Assembly (NCBI RefSeq): GCF_003347495.1
Contig: NZ_QCXY01000011.1
Span: forward strand, 62,001 to 126,000
Origin: Pleomorphovibrio marinus
GTDB lineage: Bacteria; Bacteroidota; Bacteroidia; Cytophagales; Cyclobacteriaceae
Direction: 5' to 3'
DNA: 64,000 nucleotides
Part shown: positions 57,456 to 64,000 of the stretch, in pieces
Position numbering within the stretch: the stretch's first letter is position 1
How the letters are laid out: each line of letters opens with the position of its first letter
Notes under the pieces: model-generated
Seen by the model: only the letters and a program-made list of their open reading frames with translations
Told to the model about the DNA's origin: nothing
The model's database searches: none
Translations under genes and position numbers: made by a program

Positions 57456-57489
57456 TTGTCTAAAGATTCAGAATTTAGACAATTTTTTT
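57456..57489 (+). terminator. Terminator-like hairpin with no gene in front
   Basis: TTGTCTAAA (57456-57464) and TTTAGACAA (57474-57482) pair around a 9-base loop and are followed by seven T. No coding gene ends just before it. Confidence 0.7.
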
Positions 57490-57669
57490 CATACACAAAA
57501 ATACATCAAAGCATACACGGAGTTGGGTAAGTTATAATACGAAAAAAAAAGATGATAATAATACTAAATATTATCTTAACAAGAAAAAAAAGAGTAATAA
57601 ATACAATATTATGATTATCTTACTTTTATTCAGGATAATAGTTTATAACTTCCAAATAACGAGCAACAC

Positions 57670-60600
57670 ATGACAAACCTCCTTTCCTTTACTCGTCGTA
57701 TCGCTGGAGCCACAGAGGAGCCGCTGGTCTCCCTGCGGTGGGATCCGCAGGTGGAAGGTCCTCTCGCAACTGTACCACTACAGGCACGCGCATTCTACCC
57801 TGGGGAACGCACCACGGATCTGGGGCGACTCTCTGCAGTCATGTTGGACGGCGAAAATACAGATGAGCACGAAGTAAAAATAACGATTAACCTTCCAATC
57901 GAGACCATCGAAATCGAGCAGGGGGACGAAAACGCACAGGTCTTGGTTGAAGAGATCCAATGGCTGCTCGTCCGAGGCCTCGGAGATCACTTCGATCCCG
58001 AACCAGACATTAACGAAAACAACAACGACGGGGCAGCGCAAGAGATTCGCCAGACCCGCACTCAACACCTCAATAACGGGTTGGAGATTTACGCTGGAAT
58101 CGCAGGAGCTTGGCGTCTGCAGGTCCGGGTGGAAATGGCGGACGGAACCGTCAGGCTAGGCCGCATCCCGCTGTCGGTGCCACTACACGTCCCAGTTGAC
58201 TGCAGGGTTGAGGCGGTGGCTACCGCATTGGAAGAAATTGGAGTCCCTGTGGAAAACCGAGCAACCTTATGGGAGAACGTCGTCGAAAAGGCTGAGCTCA
58301 TCGCTTCTCACATCCTTCGTCCGCTTAACATCCGGCTCTGGTGGCTAGCAACCCAGGGTGATGACCTACCCCCCCCCTTTCAGTTAGCCTTGACGGAGAT
58401 CGAAGAAGACCACGAAATTGACTTGGGTACAGCCCTGCTGTCTGGAGGGACAGTGGATGATATCCGCCAGGAAGCGCGTAACCATGCTGTAATAGTGGCA
58501 TCTCCCGACGTTGACTTTCCAGAGCAGTTCCCATGGTTAGCAACCATTTGGAGAGGGATGACATCGCGGCAATTTCCACAACCTGATGCCGAGTGGTACT
58601 ATGAGCGTTTTCCAAATATCGTGCGGACGGGAGCAGTACGAATCGGACTCGGCGCCTGGACATTTGACGGTGTTGCGGCTGAAAGTGGGGGTGCAGTCGA
58701 CCAGGTGCTCGCACACGCCTCCGTTCTAGCCGCAGCGGCTGGATTCGTTGTCGGACACCCCGCAACCGCCCGGTGGATCGAGCTGAACGCCCGGCTGCTC
58801 GGCGTGGCCGTCGCTCGCGCCGCCGCGTTAAGCGCAGGTGTTTCTTCGCAGTCCTTGCTGCCCGCAGCACAGGCGGAATTAAACCGCCGCCCGGGCATCG
58901 ACATCATGGACCAGACGCCCAACGAGCCCCTCCGCCAGCTGCTGGGGCTGAATCGTCCAAACGGCGCTCCGATCGCCGACCTCTTCGCCCCGCATCAGGA
59001 AGACAGCGAGAACAATCCTACTGAAGAAGGCCCACGGGGGCTCGACTCCCAAGCCGTCGATCCCGAAAGCCACGACCTGCGTAGGTCGTGGACCGACCTT
59101 GTCGCGCTCTACCCCCGGCTCTTTCAGTTCGACATCCATCCGCCCCCCAACCACCCCGAAGGAGCCCGGCTGACGGCATATGATGTGCTAGCAGGGCTGG
59201 TGCATAATACCACGCTCGACAGTGCAGCGCGTCGGCTACAGTTACCTCCCCCGTACCGCGGGTACTCACTGATCCCCGACGATCGTGACGACCAATCCCG
59301 CTATGAGGGGGCGGTACGAACCTCGATCACCACAGACGACAACCGCCACATCCAAGATCTGCAGTATAGCCTTCGGCAGGTCGGAATCACTGTGGGACTT
59401 CACGACCCCGGCCGCATAGGCTCCCGCCGTATTGTCGAGCCGAACGCGAATAACCTCAATACGCGACGCAATCTCATGAGGGGTGCCACCGAATGGGCTG
59501 TACGAGAGTTTCAGATCGCGATGGGGGACCCCAACGACGTGCGCGTCTGCCTTGACGGGGCACTTCCGTATGCTCACGACCTGCAAGTAGTTCGGGAAGA
59601 CAATGCGGACATGGATGTGCCTGAGGTCACTGGCCGGGTCGACCCACTTACGGCATCTGAGCTCCGGAGATGGTGCTTCGGACGTCGTGTGTATCCCATC
59701 GTAATCGAGGCCCGCGAGCCGGCCCAGGTGGGTCTTGGCGAGATCGTAGCATATGACTCAAGGAACGGCACCTTCAGGAGGGTCAACAATCCTGATCATC
59801 TCGCTCCAAATGAGCCTTTCGAACCGACCGATAACCTCATGGGAACCAATGCTATACAACGCAATCAACCGATTTTGTACGCTGTGGATCGTTCCGGCCG
59901 GCCTGCCATGGACCCTCCCATCAACCACGAAGGATTGGGGCGGCATCCCCTCGGCCGGTGGGTGCAGCAGGCAACGACTGGCGAAGAGCCTGGTCGGCAC
60001 TGGTCAGGACCCCGCGTCTACGAGGCCCAGGGCCAGCGACCGCTCGGCGTCAACCATGTGCTCGGCGACAACTGGAATCCTAACGACCTCGCTCCTGGTC
60101 ATCCGGAACGCCCTGCCCGCGAGCAGGCGCTGCACATTTATAAGGCACTCTTACCCACTGCCCAGGAAGAATCCCAAGGACACTTCGACATCCTCCAGTC
60201 CTACGACAGGGCAGTCACCTCCCTGCCCTTATTGCATTTCACCGCCGGACTCGGCAATTTTGGACAAGCTAACGGTCAGCTCGGTGGATTCTTGAGCTTC
60301 TTGGAAGCTGCGGGGGACCTTGCCAGTATCGAATTCCAACTCAACGATGAGGATGCAATCATTGTGGGACGGCGCTTGGGTGCAGCAGCAGAGCGCTTGT
60401 TCGGCCGATTCGGGGTTCGTGCCGGGCCCGTTAACCGTAACGCCGTCAACATCAACGAAACTTCCAGACTGATACTCAACGGTCGTCAGCCACCCCCAGC
60501 GGAGAGAGCTGATGAAAGCAGAATGTGGATCCAATGGTTCCGTACTTGGCCGTGGCTCCACCGGATAACGCGAGCAATACGAGCGGATGCCGACCTTCGC

Positions 60601-61200
60601 GCGGCAATGTACATCTATGGAGTACGTAGGATCTGGAAGCTCGCCCTTTGGGAGAACCCGAATGGCCAGCGCCGTACAGCGCAACATACCTCACAACGTG
60701 CGATGGCAGTCCTACTACGCCAGCATATTTACATGCCAGCAGATGCTCAGGCCGCGGCCCAACTTGTCGCCGAGGGTGACACCCAAGACGACATTGTCGC
60801 TCATCACCTCGGAGTGGGATGGCAACATCGCAACGGTCTAATAAATGCGTTGCAGTGGAACGGGGAAGACGAGGCGGCGTTCGGTCATCCGGAACAGGTC
60901 CGCTACCAGATCATGCGACGCGACCGTTTCGGGCCGATCGACGCACAGGGTCGGCTGCTAGATGAGGACAATTTCGTTCTTCAAACCAACAATAACGGCC
61001 GCACCCGAATCACGGACGCAAATGGTAACTACGTAAGACAGACCGATGCAACTGGCAACCCTACCTTGAGCGCGCCACAGGTCGAGACACGTATTGTGCA
61101 GACTCGGCTATCTGGAAACGCTAACTCCCTGCCTGAGCCTAATTCGATCCGCGACCACATTGCCGCACAATTGCGGCGTCTTATGGAAGAAGAAAACTAG
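57670..61200 (+). CDS. Giant protein with peptidoglycan-binding-like and possible muramidase-like segments
   Basis: 1176 residues, high-GC, no signal peptide or membrane helix. The N-terminal 200 residues are beta-rich (WRLQVRVEMADGTVRLGRIP). A segment at about 555-665 (HIQDLQYSLRQVGITVG, ATEWAVREFQIAMG, VTGRVDPLTASELRRW) looks like a PG_binding_1 domain. The segment from about 836 (GHFDILQSYDRAVTSLPLLH, QLGGFLSFLEAAGD) resembles the NFDxxxxYDxxxxS block of some lysozyme-like proteins; this is tentative. It is followed after 3 bases by another giant gene, so both are one operon. Composition and codon choice (CGC, CTC, GCC) differ from all neighbours. No overall family is recognised. Confidence 0.7.
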   Translation: MTNLLSFTRRIAGATEEPLVSLRWDPQVEGPLATVPLQARAFYPGERTTDLGRLSAVMLDGENTDEHEVKITINLPIETIEIEQGDENAQVLVEEIQWLLVRGLGDHFDPEPDINENNNDGAAQEIRQTRTQHLNNGLEIYAGIAGAWRLQVRVEMADGTVRLGRIPLSVPLHVPVDCRVEAVATALEEIGVPVENRATLWENVVEKAELIASHILRPLNIRLWWLATQGDDLPPPFQLALTEIEEDHEIDLGTALLSGGTVDDIRQEARNHAVIVASPDVDFPEQFPWLATIWRGMTSRQFPQPDAEWYYERFPNIVRTGAVRIGLGAWTFDGVAAESGGAVDQVLAHASVLAAAAGFVVGHPATARWIELNARLLGVAVARAAALSAGVSSQSLLPAAQAELNRRPGIDIMDQTPNEPLRQLLGLNRPNGAPIADLFAPHQEDSENNPTEEGPRGLDSQAVDPESHDLRRSWTDLVALYPRLFQFDIHPPPNHPEGARLTAYDVLAGLVHNTTLDSAARRLQLPPPYRGYSLIPDDRDDQSRYEGAVRTSITTDDNRHIQDLQYSLRQVGITVGLHDPGRIGSRRIVEPNANNLNTRRNLMRGATEWAVREFQIAMGDPNDVRVCLDGALPYAHDLQVVREDNADMDVPEVTGRVDPLTASELRRWCFGRRVYPIVIEAREPAQVGLGEIVAYDSRNGTFRRVNNPDHLAPNEPFEPTDNLMGTNAIQRNQPILYAVDRSGRPAMDPPINHEGLGRHPLGRWVQQATTGEEPGRHWSGPRVYEAQGQRPLGVNHVLGDNWNPNDLAPGHPERPAREQALHIYKALLPTAQEESQGHFDILQSYDRAVTSLPLLHFTAGLGNFGQANGQLGGFLSFLEAAGDLASIEFQLNDEDAIIVGRRLGAAAERLFGRFGVRAGPVNRNAVNINETSRLILNGRQPPPAERADESRMWIQWFRTWPWLHRITRAIRADADLRAAMYIYGVRRIWKLALWENPNGQRRTAQHTSQRAMAVLLRQHIYMPADAQAAAQLVAEGDTQDDIVAHHLGVGWQHRNGLINALQWNGEDEAAFGHPEQVRYQIMRRDRFGPIDAQGRLLDEDNFVLQTNNNGRTRITDANGNYVRQTDATGNPTLSAPQVETRIVQTRLSGNANSLPEPNSIRDHIAAQLRRLMEEEN

Positions 61201-61203
61201 ACG

Positions 61204-64000
61204 ATGAGAACCTCAGCAATCCATGCATTACATTGGCGCGGAATCGCCGACGGACTCCTTAACCGCCTCTTTTCAGGTGAATCGCTAAGACTCACTGAGG
61301 TTTACGAAGAGTGGATTTTCACAGACGCGACACCAAGTCAGGTACGCATCGCTGGTACAGTCGCCTTAAACTCCTCGACCGAGTTCTTGGTCGGCGGATT
61401 AGGGATTCGCTTCGGAATGGAAAGCGACTATGGTCTCGAAGTACCCTTTGCTATTGACCTGCCCGCTGCTCCCGTAGCGGTGCTACTTGCCGCACTTTGT
61501 ATTAAAGCAGGATTTGCAAAGCCTAATGACTTCGTTGACCTCGACGTTGCAGCGGCTGCCGAATGGCTACCTAATGCTGTTGATGGAGTGTCCACTTTTT
61601 CCGATCTTGATCTCGATTTACTTGGTGACATGCGTATGTTCCTTTTTGGCGATGATCCAGTCCGTGTGACGTTAGGTCCGTTGCCGGCTTTCCTTGTTCT
61701 TCCTGAATCATGGATTGAACAAGGGCGACACATCCTTGATGCAAACAACAACATTACCGGGGTAGAGTCTGATCCGGAAGCGGGTCCGATAAGCATCAAA
61801 TTGGGTGAAGCCATGCTCCAGGTCAGCGCTGCGGGAATAGATGTTACAATCGAGGGCGGCGGCCCGCTGACACTGCCACCCCTGATGATCAAAGGCACTG
61901 GCCTGGCACTCGAACTCAAAGGGCTCAGCATCAAAACAGGGGATGGCAATCTGCCTTCCGAGATCGCATCTCTTGGAGCCGACCGGGGCTTCGATGAAAG
62001 CTGGCGCGGTGTCTTTGCTTCCGAGATTACTCTCTGGAACCTCGATAGCGTCTTTCCGGGAGGTCCCGTCGGTGATGCTGCTGGAGCAGGCCATCGTATT
62101 ACCGCCAGTTACTTTGCAATAGACGGCCGTGGTCTCACCGGTGACATCGCCTGGTCCCGAATAACACCAGAGAATGAGATGCTGGTTCTGAATCGGGTGT
62201 CCATTACCTTTGACCGCGCCTGGTACCCGTCAGGGATCGAGGGGGGGGGGATCATGGCTTTCCGGGAACTTGGAGCTGTGGAAAACCTAAAATTCCTTGC
62301 CCGTCTCGAACTTGATCCCTTTGCCTCTGACTCGGATCGCTGGAGATTACTCCTCGAGGCCGAAGCACTAACGCCCGGTGAACCCCTGGTTTCCTTTAAA
62401 TCCCCGTCTTCTGAACTTATTGCTGCAGTTTCCGTTTTGGCAGAGTCACTCGGCGACAGCGACTTAGCTCTTCTGCTTGCTGCGATGGCCGCCGGTGCCG
62501 GTAGCCATGTGCGCCTGATCAGGTGGAAAAATATCGAAATCCGCTCAGCCCAGGCAAGCGGATACCGAAAAAATTCCGGAACCTTCAAATTCGAGGGATC
62601 TATCTCTATTTCAGCGGAATTGGAAATATTGTTGGGTGGAGAGCCGCAGCCATTAAGTGTGAAACTGGGCAAAATAGAGGTATCCTATGATCAAGCGGCT
62701 GAACCGGGACTAAGGGCAAAAAGTTCATGGAGCCTGGATGATGGCTTGATTCTTACACTTCCCCTAGAAGTTGAGGTCGGTGGCGCCGTCACCATCGACC
62801 GGATTGGTCTGCGCAAAAGTGATGAAAACACCCTTCTTATTGAGCTCGGCGTGGCTATGGAAGGTACTGGAGACATTTCCATAAGCGGGCTGCCAAATGT
62901 GGTCACAATAGTTTATGATCGGGATACTAATGAAATCAGCCTCAAGCTCTCTCGGGACGGCCAGCCGTTTATATTGTTGGTTCCCGGGGTTCTCTATGCT
63001 ACGGGAACGCTTGTAGAGAGTGGCGTGGAATTCCCTCTTCTTAACGGCGAGGTCGGGGATTGGAGCAAGTCCTTACGCGCTGCACTTACTGCATACCTTG
63101 TGGGCAGTGGCAAAGCAGTTGCGCCATTGGACCACATGAAGAAGGAAAACTATCTTTTCGCCCTTGACCTGGGATTATTGACGGCAACCCGCAGCTCTGA
63201 CGGGATGAAAGCGGTGGTGCTCACAGGCGATCTTTGCTTCAATCCTGGAATCCCAATCGGTTCCACAGGGACAGCATTGTACGGTCTGGGATTAACCTAT
63301 GGGCAGAACACTGTACCAAATGCACAAGATGGCGATTACACCGGCTGGTTCCTTAGTCCCAACGATGATAGTCTTGCGTTTTCGACGCATGCAAAAAAAT
63401 GGGTCCCCCAAGGCCATAGCTGGGGTTTTGGAGCCTCCGTTGCGATTGGCTCGCTGCCCGACGCTGGACGGGCATGGAACGTGGCGGCTGGGCTTTTCTT
63501 GTTATTACCTGGACCTGTGGTGATGATCACGGGAAAAGGTAATCTTTTCTCCCCACCTCCTGAATTACCGAAAGGGGAGAATGGAGGAAATGTGGAAGCA
63601 CCTTTCGCTGCAGCAGTAGCCCTCGATTTTCTGCGTGATCGTCTAAGTGCCGAACTCGTAGCAGAGATTAAGATCGGCCCGAATACTTCGCCCCTATTAG
63701 AATTGAACATACCTGCTCGGATCGAAGCATCTCTTTCCAGAGCACTAGATATGGAATTGGCTGTAGGACGATTCTCGCCGGAAAATGAACGGGTTTCCGG
63801 CCGAGCGCTGGGGCTTTTCGACATCACCACCTATGTGATGGTGACCACGCGGGGAATCGACAACTTCCCCAACCAAGGACGCCGGCTCGAACCCTTCGCC
63901 ATGGCCTATGGTGGGGCAGGAGGATTATCAGCTGGCTTTGGCTCCAGACTCGCCGAGTTACGACTGAGTGTGCAGGCGGGCTTCGACCTTGGGGCCAGCC
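61204..64000 (+). CDS. Giant beta-rich protein, 3' end beyond the window
   Basis: I translated the frame from ATG 61204 to the last base: it is open for 932 codons. The chain is almost wholly short beta strands with Gly-rich turns and repeated themes such as VTIEGGGPLTLPPLMIKGTG, LPLEVEVGGAVTIDRIGLRK and LFLLLPGPVVMITGKGNLF. No signal peptide is seen. The shape recalls DUF6603-type proteins, but that is from memory and weak. GC content is between that of the giant gene before it and the host. It probably forms a large beta-stacked structure with the preceding protein as partner. The end and total length are unknown. Confidence 0.75.
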   Translation, partial: MRTSAIHALHWRGIADGLLNRLFSGESLRLTEVYEEWIFTDATPSQVRIAGTVALNSSTEFLVGGLGIRFGMESDYGLEVPFAIDLPAAPVAVLLAALCIKAGFAKPNDFVDLDVAAAAEWLPNAVDGVSTFSDLDLDLLGDMRMFLFGDDPVRVTLGPLPAFLVLPESWIEQGRHILDANNNITGVESDPEAGPISIKLGEAMLQVSAAGIDVTIEGGGPLTLPPLMIKGTGLALELKGLSIKTGDGNLPSEIASLGADRGFDESWRGVFASEITLWNLDSVFPGGPVGDAAGAGHRITASYFAIDGRGLTGDIAWSRITPENEMLVLNRVSITFDRAWYPSGIEGGGIMAFRELGAVENLKFLARLELDPFASDSDRWRLLLEAEALTPGEPLVSFKSPSSELIAAVSVLAESLGDSDLALLLAAMAAGAGSHVRLIRWKNIEIRSAQASGYRKNSGTFKFEGSISISAELEILLGGEPQPLSVKLGKIEVSYDQAAEPGLRAKSSWSLDDGLILTLPLEVEVGGAVTIDRIGLRKSDENTLLIELGVAMEGTGDISISGLPNVVTIVYDRDTNEISLKLSRDGQPFILLVPGVLYATGTLVESGVEFPLLNGEVGDWSKSLRAALTAYLVGSGKAVAPLDHMKKENYLFALDLGLLTATRSSDGMKAVVLTGDLCFNPGIPIGSTGTALYGLGLTYGQNTVPNAQDGDYTGWFLSPNDDSLAFSTHAKKWVPQGHSWGFGASVAIGSLPDAGRAWNVAAGLFLLLPGPVVMITGKGNLFSPPPELPKGENGGNVEAPFAAAVALDFLRDRLSAELVAEIKIGPNTSPLLELNIPARIEASLSRALDMELAVGRFSPENERVSGRALGLFDITTYVMVTTRGIDNFPNQGRRLEPFAMAYGGAGGLSAGFGSRLAELRLSVQAGFDLGAS

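Larger units (their letters stand above)
56925..57669. other. AT-rich boundary stretch before the high-GC cargo
   Basis: 745 bases without a gene. It includes a perfect 20-base palindrome (57067-57086) and a terminator-like hairpin (57456-57489). The last 130 bases are extremely AT-rich (9 G/C in 57541-57600). Composition changes abruptly at the next gene, so this stretch may mark an insertion edge and holds the promoter of the cargo. Confidence 0.6.

Noticed and set aside
58325-58870. 181-codon minus-strand frame inside the giant gene
   Set aside because: Arg-rich translation typical of the antisense of a high-GC gene; the + frame is continuous and domain-like.
61428-61949. Minus-strand frames of 173 and 187 codons (also 62109-62672) in the second giant gene
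   Set aside because: Ser/Arg-rich shadows; the + frame from 61204 stays open to the window edge.
49850-64000. Right attachment site of the element (repeat of the mnmE end)
   Set aside because: I looked for the GCATCGGGAAATAA-type sequence downstream and saw no copy, so the right end is assumed to be outside the window.

Overview
The window reads as a chromosome segment of a Bacteroidota bacterium, most likely order Cytophagales and near the Cyclobacteriaceae. The reasons are a secreted subtilase with a type IX secretion C-terminal sorting domain, VCBS/FG-GAP proteins of the CRTAC1 type, a DUF5916 protein, PIG-L plus sodium-symporter neighbours, TAnnTTTG promoter boxes and almost no Shine-Dalgarno sequences. 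The family-level assignment is inference.

Region 1 (1-49869) is ordinary core chromosome. 1-3417 holds two convergent VCBS-repeat proteins, one of them a haem c lipoprotein. 3740-11118 and the PIG-L gene up to 13588 hold a split transketolase, thiol peroxidase, M23 peptidase, FAH hydrolase, a symporter and a coupled micro-gene. 13766-22981 has a PhyH dioxygenase, DUF5916 barrel, TPR protein and gyrA, plus a decayed SDR gene at 17022-17283. 23102-36996 carries rpe, an S8 protease, a TrpF-like protein, tyrS, a TetR regulator, lipid genes, accA, an oxidoreductase, a bacterial VLRF1 (Vms1/ANKZF1-type) protein and lhgO. A dispersed intergenic repeat recurs at 23756, 31159, 34481 and, in rearranged form, 35600. 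37067-49869 holds a CheB-CheR-PAS histidine kinase, an orphan Hpt protein, a flavoprotein, dapD, a glycosyltransferase, an MntR/DtxR regulator with two matching operators, a thioredoxin and mnmE.

Region 2 (49870-64000) is an integrative element inserted directly behind the 3' end of mnmE. It has a tyrosine integrase preceded by four GTACAACTA sites, a membrane protein, an excisionase-like HTH protein, a VapE ATPase, a dense cluster of TGTAGTA iteron-like repeats, and a toprim/primase-like protein. Next come a GNAT acetyltransferase and a 7-TM LuxR-type regulator. The right end of the element is not in the window.

From 57670 the base composition changes abruptly, from 9 G/C in 60 bases at 57541-57600 to 41 in 60 at 58741-58800. 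Two giant genes, 3 bases apart, encode an 1176-residue protein with a peptidoglycan-binding-like segment and possible muramidase-like segment, and a beta-rich protein of at least 932 residues that runs off the window. This is cargo acquired from a higher-GC source. Its function is unknown, and it is the best candidate here for an undescribed system.
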